Of a stretch of 64,000 nucleotides of DNA, positions 9,067-18,369 are shown one piece after another (the stretch's first letter is position 1; each line of letters starts with the position of its first letter). Position numbers and translations under genes: made by a program. The stretch covers positions 248,001 to 312,000 of the forward strand of contig NZ_CP019788.1 of the NCBI RefSeq assembly GCF_002022665.1, in the 5' to 3' direction. The notes under the pieces are model-generated. The model was not told the origin of the DNA, searched no databases, and was given only the letters and a program-made list of their open reading frames with translations. The stretch comes from Bartonella sp. JB63 (lineage in GTDB: Bacteria > Pseudomonadota > Alphaproteobacteria > Rhizobiales > Rhizobiaceae).

Positions 9067-10543
9067 ATGGAAAACAATCGAGCCATTTTTCTTGGTGCCC
9101 ACTATCAAAAAGAGAGCAATGAATTTCAGTCTGCATATATTTGGCTTCAGTATGCAAATCGTCATGGTTTAATTACGGGGGCAACAGGTACGGGAAAAAC
9201 GATAACCTTACAGGTTTTGGCGGAGTCTTTTTCGGCGAAAGGTATTCCAGTTTTTTGTGCTGATATCAAAGGTGATTTATCTGGCATAGCAAAAGCTGGA
9301 ATGATGAATGACAAGATAAAAGATAGAGCTGTTGAAACTGGGTTAGAAACAATAGAAATGTGCGACAATCCTGTTATTTTTTGAGATTTATTTGGGGAAC
9401 AAAGGCATCCAATTCATACGACGTAGCAGATATGCGACCTCTTTTCTATCACGGATGCTTGATTTAACGACAGTGCAGGAGGGTGTACTGAATATTGTCT
9501 TTCGTATTGCTGATGATAAGGGTTTTTTGCTTATTGATCTGAAAGATCTGCAAGCTATGCTTGTTTATAGTGTAGATCGTTCTTCTGAGTTTTCATCTCG
9601 CTATGGAAATATATCTAAATCATCTGTTGGAGCCATTCAACGACAGCTTTTAGTTTTAGAAGCGCAGGGCGGAAATCATTTTTGGGGTGAACCTATTTTA
9701 GAACTTCCTGATATTATACGTACACAAATTGATGGATGGGGATTTATAAATATTTTGGCTGCAGACAAATTGATGTCTCATTCCAGATTTTATTCAACAT
9801 TTCTTTTATGGTTGATGTCAAAACTTTTTGAGCAACTTCCTGAAATTGGTGATCCAGAAAAATTGCGTTTGATTTTTTTCTTTGATGAAGCACACTTACT
9901 TTTCAATAATGCTTCTAAGGCTTTAATTGAGAAGATTGAACAAGTTGTTCGTTTAATTCGTTCAAAAGGTGTAGAGATTTATTTTATTTCACAGAATCCA
10001 CTTGATATTCCAGAAACTGTTTTAGCTCAGCTTGGGAATCATATTCAGCATGCGTTATGTGCTTACACTCCACGTGAAGTTAAGGCAGTTAAGAGTGCTG
10101 CTTCAACTTTTCGCGCTAATCCGCAATTCGATACAATGGAAGCAATAGGTCAGCTTGCTATAGGAGAAGCACTTGTTTCAACTTTAGAAAGAAAAGCAGT
10201 TACATCGATTGTGCAACGTATATTAATTCGTCCTCCACATTCACAAATTGGGCCAATAATGCAAAATGAACGTGAAAGATTGATTGCTTCAAGTCCTATT
10301 TTGGGGTAGTATGAACAAGATATTAATCGTGTTTCAGCTTATGAGATGTTATCATAATCTATAAGAGAAAAAACTTCAACTCTTACAAAAAATAATCGTC
10401 AGCAGTCTATTTTGGATGCTCTAATAAAAGCAGTAAAACGTTCAATGACGAATACGCTAGGAAGAGCTTTGGTAAGGGAAGGTAAGAATATTTTAAGTGG
10501 TATCTTAGGAAATGTTTTAGGTGGAAAACACAAAGACCGATAG
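9067..10543 (+). pseudogene. HerA-like / DUF853 ATPase, broken
   Basis: Remains of a DUF853 (HerA-like P-loop ATPase) gene. The start MENNRAIFLGAHYQ and Walker A region GLITGATGTGKTITLQVLAE are intact, then a TGA at 9382-9384 replaces the Trp codon expected in IF(W)DLFGEQ. A one-base loss follows at about 9421-9424 (TAG in place of the next codon) and a second at the T-run 9442-9445, after which SRMLDLTTVQEGVLN continues in another frame to a TAG at 10307-10309. Beyond it YEQDINRVSAYEMLS is followed by TAA at 10355-10357, and the conserved tail (ALVREGKNILSGILGNVLGG) runs to a final TAG at 10541-10543. Walker B is visible as FFFDEAHLLF. At least five lesions make a functional product unlikely. 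Confidence 0.9.
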
Positions 10544-10708
10544 CCGTTAACTATTCTTCCTTTCATTATTTAAAAAGTAATTTAATATTTTGATAGGTAA
10601 TCGAATTAGGAATATTTTTTAGAATGTGATTGTATTAAAATAGTATCATTGATTAATGATCGGATAGCTTCAAAAAAGCTGTTATAATGGACATTACTTA
10701 ATTAATAC

Positions 10709-10721
10709 CGAATATTATTCG
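10709..10721. promoter_or_regulatory. Perfect dyad CGAATATTATTCG upstream of sodB
   Basis: A 13-bp inverted repeat (CGAATA-T-TATTCG) about 80 bp before the sodB start, in a region that should hold its promoter. It could be an operator for a metal- or redox-responsive regulator. It does not match an Irr, RirA or Fur box that I can name with confidence. Confidence 0.3.
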
Positions 10722-10799
10722 ATATTTGCTCTTAAATATTATAAGTGTCAAATTAGATTTGGGAGTAAGATTAATAATTAGAATCGAGGAGATTTTTAA

Positions 10800-11402
10800 A
10801 TGACTTTTGAATTAGTCGAGTTGCCTTATGATTATGATGCGCTTTCGCCTTATATGTCACGCGAAACACTTGAATATCATCATGATAAGCACCACCTTGC
10901 TTACCTTACAAATACTAATAATTTTGTAAAGGATTTAGGCTTAGAAAATAAGAGTCTTATAGATATTGTTAAAGAAAGCTTTGGAAAGAATCCTAGTTTG
11001 TTTAATAATGCAGCTCAGTATTATAATCATAATCATTTTTGGAATTGGATGAAAAAAGGTGGTGGTGGTCAAAAACTTCCTGAAAAATTAGCCAAAGCTA
11101 TTGAAGCTGATCTTGGTGGTTATGATAAGTTTCGCGCAGATTTTATGGCAGCTGGTGTTGCTCAGTTCGGTTCTGGTTGGGCATGGGTTGCTCTTAGAGA
11201 TGGCAAATTAGAAATTATGAAGACACCGAATGGCGAGAATCCTTTAATTCATGGTGCGCAACCTGTTCTAGGTGTTGATGTGTGGGAGCATTCCTATTAT
11301 ATTGATTATCGCAATGCACGTCCAAAATATTTAGAGGTATTTGTAGACCATTTAATTAATTGGGATTATGTTTTAGAGCTTTATGAAAGCTATGGATTAT
11401 AA
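10800..11402 (+). CDS. sodB: Superoxide dismutase, iron type
   Basis: Converts superoxide to oxygen and hydrogen peroxide. The 200-residue protein has the Fe/Mn-SOD fold markers in order: YHHDKHHLAY with metal ligand His27, NNAAQYYNHNHFW with His77, and GVDVWEHSYYIDY with Asp160 and His164. Gln73, in the N-terminal domain just before His77, is the arrangement typical of iron rather than manganese enzymes. No signal peptide, so cytoplasmic. The ATG at 10800 is preceded by GAGGAG at 10786-10791. A hairpin follows the stop codon, and the gene is convergent with ptrB. Confidence 0.96.
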   Translation: MTFELVELPYDYDALSPYMSRETLEYHHDKHHLAYLTNTNNFVKDLGLENKSLIDIVKESFGKNPSLFNNAAQYYNHNHFWNWMKKGGGGQKLPEKLAKAIEADLGGYDKFRADFMAAGVAQFGSGWAWVALRDGKLEIMKTPNGENPLIHGAQPVLGVDVWEHSYYIDYRNARPKYLEVFVDHLINWDYVLELYESYGL

Positions 11403-11435
11403 AAGGTTTATATAGTTTATCATAACTGACATTAA

Positions 11436-11465
11436 AGGCTTCATAATTTATAGTTTATGAAGCCT
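11436..11465. terminator. Hairpin between convergent sodB and ptrB
   Basis: Ten-base-pair perfect stem AGGCTTCATA / TATGAAGCCT with a 10-base loop, starting about 34 bp after the sodB stop and 23 bp from the ptrB stop. No strong T-run follows on either strand, so it is a possible bidirectional terminator rather than a certain one. Confidence 0.5.
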
Positions 11466-11487
11466 TGTAAAAGGTAAGATATTTAAG

Positions 11488-13581
11488 TTAGCTGTTGTTT
11501 TTGCCTACTATTTTTAGAATGTATGCGTATATATATGCGATTTCTTCTAATTTTGAAAAACGTCCAGATGCGCCTGCGTGGCCTGAGTCCATATTGATAC
11601 GTAATAAAACTGCATTATCATCTGTTTTTAAATCACGTAATTTTGCTACCCATTTTGCAGGTTCCCAGTAAGTTACACGAGGGTCTGTTAATCCTGCAAT
11701 AGCAAGAATAGGAGGATAATGCTGAGCTTTGATATTATCATAGGGCGAATAGGAGGAAATAAGGTTGTAATCTTCCTTAGATTCGAGAGGGTTCCCCCAT
11801 TCTGGCCATTCTAAAGGTGTTAGAGGCAATGAAGCATCGAGCATGGTTGTTAGGACATCTACAAAAGGAACATTTGCTATAATACCAGCAAAATCCTGTG
11901 GGGCTATATTTGCTATAGTACCCATTAACATTCCTCCTGCAGAGCCACCATAGGCAATTAATCGATCATGAGCAGTAAATTTATTATTGACGAGATGACG
12001 TCCACAGGCAATAAAGTCTGTAAACGTATTTTTTTTAAAGAGGTGTTTTCCTTTTTCATACCATTCCATCCCCTTTTCTTTTCCTCCGCGAATATGGGCG
12101 ATTGCATAAATAAAACCTCTGTTGACTAGCGAAAGTATATTACTATTGAAATTTGCAGGAATAGAACTTCCGTATGCACCATAGCCGTAAAGGAGGCAGG
12201 GCGCATTACCATTAAGATCGGTAGTTTTGTGATAAAAAAGGGAGATAGGGATTTTCTCTCCATCATTTGCAGTTGCCATAATACGTTTTGTTATATAATC
12301 ATCTTTATTATGCCCAGAGGGGATTTTTTGCGTTTTTAAAAGAATTTTTTTGCGACTTTTTATTTCATAGTCAAAAATCTGATTAGGGGTTGTCATGGAT
12401 GAATAAGAGAATCGAATAGTTTGGCTGTTGTATTCTGCTGCGCCTTGCAAATCTAAGGAGTAAGCTTCTTCTGTAAAGGTAATGGAGTGAGTTTGTTTAG
12501 TGTTGCGCTCCATGATTTGTATACGAGGAAGTCCTTCAAATTGTTCAAGCCAAATAAGAAATTCTTGATAGGCATCATGAAATAGGATGAGACGCCCAAG
12601 TTGATGTGGCACAATCTCAGACCAGTATTCTGATTGCGGTGATGTACATGGTGCTACCATAATTTTAAAGTCTTTTGCATTATCTCGATTGGTGAGAATA
12701 TAAAAGATGTCACTTCCTTCTGTGAGTGAGTATTCAATGCCTTTTTCTCTTTTTCGTACACATTGGGGAGAAGTGAGGGGAGAATCAGCAGGGATAAGCC
12801 AGATTTCTGATGTTTCATGATCATGAATATTGATATAAATAAAGTCATTCAGTTTAGAACCACTTACATGTAAAAAAAATCCTGGATCATTTTCACAAAA
12901 AATAAGTTTATCTTTGGCTTGATCAGTGTTTAATTGGTGATAGTAAAGCTCAGAAGGTCGGTGATTCTCATCCATTTTAGTATAAAAAAAGCCTTCAGAA
13001 TTGGCATCCCATACGATTTGTCCGGATATATCAGTGATTGTGTCAGTATAGTGAGGCAATATTTCAAAATTATGAATTTTAGCTGTATAATATTCAGAGC
13101 CTTTATCATCGTAAGTCCATGCAGCATATGTATGATTAGGAGATATTTGGACTGAACCAAGTTTGAAATAATCTTTACCATTAGCCAAAACATCACCATT
13201 AAGGTAAACTTCTTTATCCCCACCATTTCTTGGTGTACGAAAATAATGTGGTTGTTGGCCTCCAATCACATAAGAAAATCCATAGGCAAAAGGACCATAT
13301 TTTATAGGAACGGAACTGTCATTTTCTTGAATACGACTTTTCATTTCTGAAAAAAGTAAGTCTTGTAATGATTGTGTATCAGCCATTTGATTAGCTTGAT
13401 AGGCATTTTCTATTTCGAGATGGTGCCGAATATTTTTATCAAGACAACTGGGGTTTTTTAAAACATCTTGCCAGTTTGAAGCGCGCAACCAATAATAGGG
13501 ATCTTCGCGATGAATACCATGATGAATTTCTTTATGAATAATTTTAGATACTTTTGGGGGGAGTACAGACGAAAAAGCCAT
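11488..13581 (-). CDS. ptrB: Oligopeptidase B (prolyl oligopeptidase family S9A)
   Basis: A 697-residue serine peptidase that cuts short peptides after basic residues; 680-720 residues is usual. An N-terminal beta-propeller (roughly residues 70-405) is followed by the alpha/beta-hydrolase domain. The catalytic triad is visible as Ser547 in AYGGSAGGML, Asp633 in AGLTDPRV and His668 in DSGHAGASGRF. GYGAYG, the oxyanion-region motif, is also present. No signal peptide is seen, so it is probably cytoplasmic. The start MAFSSVLPPK at 13581 fits family N-termini. It is divergent from mucR across a 525-bp gap. Confidence 0.94.
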   Translation of the reverse strand: MAFSSVLPPKVSKIIHKEIHHGIHREDPYYWLRASNWQDVLKNPSCLDKNIRHHLEIENAYQANQMADTQSLQDLLFSEMKSRIQENDSSVPIKYGPFAYGFSYVIGGQQPHYFRTPRNGGDKEVYLNGDVLANGKDYFKLGSVQISPNHTYAAWTYDDKGSEYYTAKIHNFEILPHYTDTITDISGQIVWDANSEGFFYTKMDENHRPSELYYHQLNTDQAKDKLIFCENDPGFFLHVSGSKLNDFIYINIHDHETSEIWLIPADSPLTSPQCVRKREKGIEYSLTEGSDIFYILTNRDNAKDFKIMVAPCTSPQSEYWSEIVPHQLGRLILFHDAYQEFLIWLEQFEGLPRIQIMERNTKQTHSITFTEEAYSLDLQGAAEYNSQTIRFSYSSMTTPNQIFDYEIKSRKKILLKTQKIPSGHNKDDYITKRIMATANDGEKIPISLFYHKTTDLNGNAPCLLYGYGAYGSSIPANFNSNILSLVNRGFIYAIAHIRGGKEKGMEWYEKGKHLFKKNTFTDFIACGRHLVNNKFTAHDRLIAYGGSAGGMLMGTIANIAPQDFAGIIANVPFVDVLTTMLDASLPLTPLEWPEWGNPLESKEDYNLISSYSPYDNIKAQHYPPILAIAGLTDPRVTYWEPAKWVAKLRDLKTDDNAVLLRINMDSGHAGASGRFSKLEEIAYIYAYILKIVGKNNS

Positions 13582-14106
13582 GTATAATCCTCTATAAAAG
13601 ATGTAAGTATTTATTATGTTTTAAATTAACATTATTAATAGATTAATTTAAACCTGATAGCGACTAACCTTTAGCTTATTTGCAAAATATGAATTAGATA
13701 GATTTTACAATTTATGTGCTACATTTTTATTCATGATACTCTTTATTATTGAAATTTAAAATAATTCCTTAAATTACTTTATTTATTGAAAAAAGACTAA
13801 TTTTTGATATCAAAATTGAAGTTTATGGAACCAATATAAGACTATGATGTTATTATTTAAAATAAAAACTTCTTTTATATTGTAAATTTACATTCGATAT
13901 TTTCAATACTAATTTTATGCTGTTTTTTATGTAATATGACAATAAAGAGAAGTTTATTTGATTTTTTTGTGTTAACGTGATTATTATAAAATAATTGAAT
14001 TGACAAAAAAGATTTTTGTACAATATGAGGCTTATATGTATATAATTTCGTTATCACGAGTATAAATACAATAATGATGCCTCGGTTAAAATTAAAGGAA
14101 ATAAGA
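13582..14106. other. Divergent ptrB/mucR spacer
   Basis: About 525 bp, very AT-rich. It must hold both promoters. An 88-codon minus-strand frame (13875-14141) overlaps the mucR start and has no family resemblance, so I do not call it. The only clear element is AAAGGAA at 14094-14100, the ribosome binding site for the mucR ATG at 14107. Confidence 0.45.
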
Positions 14107-14541
14107 ATGGAACATCGTCCAGTCCTGGAGACTGAAAGCAATTTAGTTATTACGTTGGTTGCCGATATTGTTGCTGCTTATGTGAGTAATAATTCGATCC
14201 GACCGGTGGAAGTGCCAAATTTGATTGCTGATGTTCATGCTGCTTTTCTAAAAGCGGGGAATATGACATTAACAGAAGTTGAAGTCGAAAAACAAAGACC
14301 TGCTGTTAATCCAAAACGTTCAATCTTTCCTGATTATCTTATCTGCCTTGAAGATGGAAAGAAGTTTAAGTCTTTAAAGCGTCATCTCATGACTCATTAC
14401 GGTATGTTGCCGGAAGAATATCGTGAAAAATGGCAATTAGACAGCTCCTATCCTATGGTAGCACCTAATTATGCAAAAGCACGTTCAGCTTTGGCTAAAG
14501 AAATGGGGCTTGGACGTAAAAGCGAAAAAAAGATTAAGTGA
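14107..14541 (+). CDS. mucR: MucR/Ros family zinc-finger transcriptional regulator
   Basis: A 144-residue DNA-binding regulator. The C-terminal half carries the family signature: CLEDGKKFKSLKRHLMTHYGM, in which the single zinc finger has the Cys...Asp...His...His ligand pattern of MucR-type proteins, then LPEEYREKW, YPMVAPNYAKARSALAKEMG and a basic tail. In Rhizobiales and Brucella, MucR controls envelope, motility and virulence genes by binding AT-rich DNA. I chose the ATG at 14107, 7 bp after AAAGGAA, over an upstream in-frame ATG at 14077. The gene stands alone. Confidence 0.95.
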   Translation: MEHRPVLETESNLVITLVADIVAAYVSNNSIRPVEVPNLIADVHAAFLKAGNMTLTEVEVEKQRPAVNPKRSIFPDYLICLEDGKKFKSLKRHLMTHYGMLPEEYREKWQLDSSYPMVAPNYAKARSALAKEMGLGRKSEKKIK

Positions 14542-14649
14542 TCACATTATTTCAAAACGTTGTTTTGATCAGGTGTATAAAGGTATTTTTTAGAAGGTAT
14601 TGTTAGTTATGAGGGGCGAGTTTGATTCTTTGAAAAGGGGTTTTACTTT

Positions 14650-15060
14650 CTATAAGGAACTTTCTGCACGAATTCGTTTAATCATTGCTCTAAGACCATT
14701 GGAGCGTTGTGGTGTTAAATTTTCATTGAGGCCAAGTTTTGCAAGAAGTCCTTCAGCATCAGCTGTAAGGATTTCAGAGGCTTTTTTACCTGAATAGAAG
14801 GCAAGAAGAATATAGATCAGACCACGCACAATGTGAGCATCAGAGTCACCTTGGAATGTTAATATCGGATTTTCTGAGTTATCGCGTGAAGATAAAAGCC
14901 ATACTTGACTAACGCAACCACGAACTTTATTAGCATCGTTTCGCGCACTTTCTGGGAAAGGTGGTAACGCATGGCTGAGTTCAATTACATAGCGATAACG
15001 ATCTTCCCAGTCATCAAGTTGGGAAAAGTTTTCTATAATATCATCGATCGTCTCTGTCAT
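14650..15060 (-). CDS. sufE: SufE family Fe-S cluster sulfur acceptor
   Basis: A 136-residue protein that accepts sulfane sulfur from the SufS cysteine desulfurase for iron-sulfur cluster assembly. The acceptor Cys49 sits in VRGCVSQVWL. Other family marks are the N-terminal IIENFSQLDDWEDRYRYVIE and HIVRGLIYILLAFYSGK. Length is typical. The suf operon itself is not in this window. The gene is convergent with mucR and shares its strand with the DUF5330 gene, about 130 bp upstream. Confidence 0.93.
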   Translation of the reverse strand: MTETIDDIIENFSQLDDWEDRYRYVIELSHALPPFPESARNDANKVRGCVSQVWLLSSRDNSENPILTFQGDSDAHIVRGLIYILLAFYSGKKASEILTADAEGLLAKLGLNENLTPQRSNGLRAMIKRIRAESSL

Positions 15061-15193
15061 GGTAATTTTGTCCTTGTCTTCTGGGGTAATGTATGATGCG
15101 TCTATGTTGATAGATAATTATCTCATTTTATGAAGTTAAATGAGAAGCACTAAGATTATTTTTGCGAGTTAATTTTATATTATTTTGTTTTAT

Positions 15194-15550
15194 TTATTTT
15201 GCTTTCGGATTTTCCGCACCTGTATTGGAGTTATCTTCTGCAGAGGCATTTATGTTTTTATTGCTAAATGTATGGTCAAGATATTCATAGATAATTTTTG
15301 AACCATTACGTGCGCGTTCACCCATTGAACCTAAAAAGGATTTTCCGATTTTACAAGTTTCTGTGTTTCGTTCGCAGAACATTCCTAAATCATTTATAGT
15401 TTCCTTAAGAGCAATAATTGCATCTCTTGTTGTTGCATCTGTTTCTTTAGGAGGGAATAGATTATTATTGTTTTGCTTCGTTGTAAAAAACGAAACGATT
15501 ACAAAAATAAAAAATAAAAGAAATGCTGATTTTATTAAAAAACGTATCAT
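15194..15550 (-). CDS. DUF5330 family single-pass membrane protein
   Basis: A 118-residue protein with an N-terminal membrane anchor or signal (about residues 4-23) followed by a short extracytoplasmic domain. Features of the Rhizobiales DUF5330 family are ALKETINDLGMFCERNTETC with two cysteines and SFLGSMGERARNGSKIIYEYL. The last 25 residues are polar and low-complexity. The function is unknown. It lies next to sufE, as in related genomes as far as I recall. Confidence 0.7.
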   Translation of the reverse strand: MIRFLIKSAFLLFFIFVIVSFFTTKQNNNNLFPPKETDATTRDAIIALKETINDLGMFCERNTETCKIGKSFLGSMGERARNGSKIIYEYLDHTFSNKNINASAEDNSNTGAENPKAK

Positions 15551-16353
15551 AGTAAACCATATTACTATTATAAAAGAATAGAAGAGTAATTTATAATATT
15601 TTTTAATGCGATATTTATAATGCTTAATATTTTATGAAATTAAACATTCATTTTGAATGATTTATCTCGTGAATAATATTGTAACAATATATATTCTGAT
15701 ATTGCATTAATGGGTATTTTATCATTGTTTCATTAAAAAATTAACATTAAATTTGTCCTTGGATGAAAGTTGTTGAGAATGCATACGTTTCTATTCTACT
15801 TAAATATAAATAGGAAGCCAAATTATAAGGGGTATGAACAGTAGGCCATAATGATATTTAGTTTAATATGCTAATGTGCAAAGTATTGTGCAACCTTTTT
15901 ATATATTTTTCTGATTTTTTATTATCTTGTAAATTTCAAATACGGCTATAAATTCATTTTATGAAATTAATTAAATAATAGCATAGATTGTCATTTGCAT
16001 GTGATATTATAGCTGAGTTAATTGCACTAACTGACCGTTATATAAAGATATAAGTTTATTATTACAATATTTCGAAAAATCCTATGTTATAAGGTTTCTA
16101 ATGTGTTTTATGATAAAGCGTTGATTTGATTGTAAACGCTGTCAATTATATGTATGATAAGAGAGTATAATTAAATTCATTGTAAAATGATGTTAAGATA
16201 GAGATAGAAAAATGATTGTATGAGGTGATGGCTTAGTATGAAATAAAACACTGTATAGCAAAATTTTAATGTATTTGAAAGCTCTGTTGAATGTAAGACC
16301 AAAGCACATAGAACGGTGGTATGAGTATGTTTTCCACTAACTGAAAATAATGT
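15551..16353. other. Long AT-rich spacer, no gene seen
   Basis: About 800 bp, the longest empty stretch in the window. All six frames are interrupted, with no RNA-like structure or repeat that I can see. It may be eroded sequence. A start at 16369 for the next gene has no clear ribosome binding site. Confidence 0.5.
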
Positions 16354-16368
16354 ATGTTAGTTTCTATT

Positions 16369-16860
16369 ATGGCAAGTAAACGAAAGAAACAAAAAAATAA
16401 ATCTGTAAAACAATGGAGCGTTACTATAGCATTTTTGGCAGTAATTTGCCGCTTTATTATTTGGTTAATAAAACAGATTTATCGCCATACATGTGCAAAT
16501 GCTTGTTTGGTCATAGGATTATTTATTTTTATTATAAGTTTTGGATTTTTTGTTGTTAATGCATTGTTTTCACAAATGAAAACACATCAAGAGACATTGA
16601 TTAATATAAATTTAACATCGGTTTCAGCTGTAGTAGAAGTTTCCATTTTATCTGAAAAACAAGCAAGAATCCAAGCGGATTCTAATATTTTTTCTGTTTT
16701 TATTTCAAGTAGCTTACATCAAGATTTATCTTTGTGTTTTCTGCAAAACACTATACCGGGAAATTTATTGGAAACACAAGAGAAATTAGCAAAAATTAGA
16801 TTGCATAGTGATCTTCTAGATGAGGTAAGTGATACCAATATACGTTATACCAGAGTATAG
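16369..16860 (+). CDS. Membrane protein, probable N-terminal remnant of a peptidoglycan-binding protein
   Basis: 163 residues from the ATG at 16369 (MASKRKKQ); an in-frame ATG at 16354 also exists. A lysine-rich start is followed by two hydrophobic helices (about residues 20-40 and 47-70) and a poorly structured tail. The stretch IISFGFFVVNALFSQMKTHQ resembles the start of rhizobial proteins that carry a PG_binding_1 domain at the C-terminus. No such domain is encoded here or in the 370 bp downstream. I therefore suspect a truncated gene, but this rests on limited N-terminal similarity. Confidence 0.45.
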   Translation: MASKRKKQKNKSVKQWSVTIAFLAVICRFIIWLIKQIYRHTCANACLVIGLFIFIISFGFFVVNALFSQMKTHQETLININLTSVSAVVEVSILSEKQARIQADSNIFSVFISSSLHQDLSLCFLQNTIPGNLLETQEKLAKIRLHSDLLDEVSDTNIRYTRV

Positions 16861-17233
16861 TGGGAACAGAAAATTATTAATGAACATTTATTAAGATAAA
16901 AGGATAACTTATTATAAGTAATTAGGAAAATTTATTTTTCTCTGTCCATTAAGTATAGGTATTAAAGATGCGCAAATACTGAAATAATGACATTGATATG
17001 ATTTATTTAAAATAAACTTTTTAAACTCTGTATTGCGGATATTATTTAGCGATAGAGGGCTTTATGTATCTTTTTTTGTCGGGAAGTGGTTATTGATATA
17101 GAAAATCAAAAAACTGAAAATAATTTAAAATAGTCAAAAATACTTAAATTTTATCTATAACAGAAAAATTGATCATACAATTTTGATTTAAATACCTAAA
17201 ATTGATTTGTTAAATTAAAAATCAAGATAATTT
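16861..17233. other. AT-rich spacer, possibly the lost 3' part of the preceding gene
   Basis: About 370 bp with stops in all frames. I looked for a recognisable peptidoglycan-binding repeat and did not find one. Confidence 0.4.
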
Positions 17234-17773
17234 TTATTTATTAAATATACGACAAGTTGCTTTTTCGAGAAAGGTTTCGCTTTCTTTTTTCTCAAGTGGA
17301 GATGGAGCGAATACGCGTAAAATAGTAAAAACCTCATTTAATTTTTGAGCGACTAAAACTGAATTAAGAGTACGTTCAATTTTTGATTGTTTGAGTTCTG
17401 TTATTTGTAGAGGGTTTCCGATAATAAGATTGAGTTTAGCATTGGGAGTTGTTTTGTCATTGAGGTTGTAGAAAATAATTCCGTCGCGTGTATAGGCTGA
17501 CAGTGACCAAAATTGTGTTGTTTGTGGAGTAGTTAAGTGAACAGGACCATTATCTAGATCAAATTTGCATACTTTAAGAAGAAATAAAGGATCCATAGAT
17601 TGGCGAATAGGATCATACGAATCGAGATCAACGAATTGATAGTGTGGTCCTATTTTTTCAAGACGTGTCCATATATTATTTCGTGTGTAATGAGGAAGTA
17701 AAAATAAAATACAAATATGTACAATGACTGTACCGATGCCTATAAGAAGAAACGCATAGATGAATTTAAACAC
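17234..17773 (-). CDS. DUF1254 domain protein
   Basis: A 179-residue protein with one N-terminal membrane segment (about residues 4-26) and an extracytoplasmic domain. The strands DPLFLLKVCKFDLDNGPVHL and QFWSLSAYTRDGIIFYNLND match the DUF1254 pattern of rhizobial membrane-anchored members. Function unknown. Its start overlaps the end of the DUF1214 gene by 8 bp, so the two are translationally coupled and probably act together. Confidence 0.75.
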   Translation of the reverse strand: MFKFIYAFLLIGIGTVIVHICILFLLPHYTRNNIWTRLEKIGPHYQFVDLDSYDPIRQSMDPLFLLKVCKFDLDNGPVHLTTPQTTQFWSLSAYTRDGIIFYNLNDKTTPNAKLNLIIGNPLQITELKQSKIERTLNSVLVAQKLNEVFTILRVFAPSPLEKKESETFLEKATCRIFNK

Positions 17774-18359
17774 ACTTTTCTCCTGATGGAATTCGTTCTA
17801 TAGATGGCATCATAGGCTTCCGTAGTGCTGTTGTAGAGATAATTGACGTATCATATAAGGTCAGGATAAGTCCGAATTCTTTTTGACTTGTTGATGCAAG
17901 CCAATTACCTGTTTGCGGTGTTGGTGAGATATTTATCCGTAATGAGCCATCATTTTCATAAATTACATTGTAGGTATGGAGTGCAAAAGGAATATTATTC
18001 TTTGAAGTGTAGGGTTTAAGAAATTTGTCAGCTGCATACAGAGTAAAGAGACGTGTTTCAGGAATGTGTCCTTTAAGTGAATAATGGCAGTTGGGATATA
18101 GTGGACGTTTCTGATTATCTGTCCAAAGTTGGAAAATGAGATTTTCTGGATGTCCAAGGGAAATATCACCACGTTTTGCAGTGCGTGCCCGAGTGTAAGG
18201 ATCAGCCTTAGTTGTTCCTATGTGTGGATAGGTCATCCATTCTCTAATTTTTAAACATTCAAAATTTATGCCGGTATTGAGCATATAATCAACACTGAAT
18301 ATTCCAAATAAAATTGAGAAAACAAAGATTAGAAAAGAAAAAACGATATTAAAAAGCAT
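17766..18359 (-). CDS. DUF1214 domain protein
   Basis: A 197-residue protein with an N-terminal membrane segment (about residues 3-25) and a DUF1214 domain, seen in RLFTLYAADKFLKPY, DGSLRINISPTPQTGNWL and FGLILTLYDTS. I chose the ATG at 18359; an in-frame TTG at 18380 would overlap the stop of the penicillin-binding protein gene. It is the middle member of a tight three-gene minus-strand unit: the class A PBP, DUF1214, then DUF1254. The neighbourhood suggests an envelope role, which is inference. Confidence 0.78.
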   Translation of the reverse strand: MLFNIVFSFLIFVFSILFGIFSVDYMLNTGINFECLKIREWMTYPHIGTTKADPYTRARTAKRGDISLGHPENLIFQLWTDNQKRPLYPNCHYSLKGHIPETRLFTLYAADKFLKPYTSKNNIPFALHTYNVIYENDGSLRINISPTPQTGNWLASTSQKEFGLILTLYDTSIISTTALRKPMMPSIERIPSGEKCV

Positions 18360-18369
18360 TGTAAAAGAT

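Noticed and set aside
8963..9172. 69-codon plus-strand ORF before and over the start of the DUF853 pseudogene
   Set aside because: It overlaps the conserved ATPase frame (Walker A region follows in another frame), shows no family features, and lacks a ribosome binding site.
13875..14141. 88-codon minus-strand ORF upstream of and overlapping mucR
   Set aside because: Composition follows AT-rich spacer, overlaps the mucR start antisense, and has no recognisable domain or ribosome binding site.
14600..14797. 65-codon plus-strand ORF opposite the end of sufE
   Set aside because: Antisense shadow of the well-supported sufE frame.
15551..16353. 800-bp empty region searched for RNA genes, repeats or a decayed gene
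   Set aside because: No stable GC-containing structure, direct repeat, or collinear protein fragments were seen.
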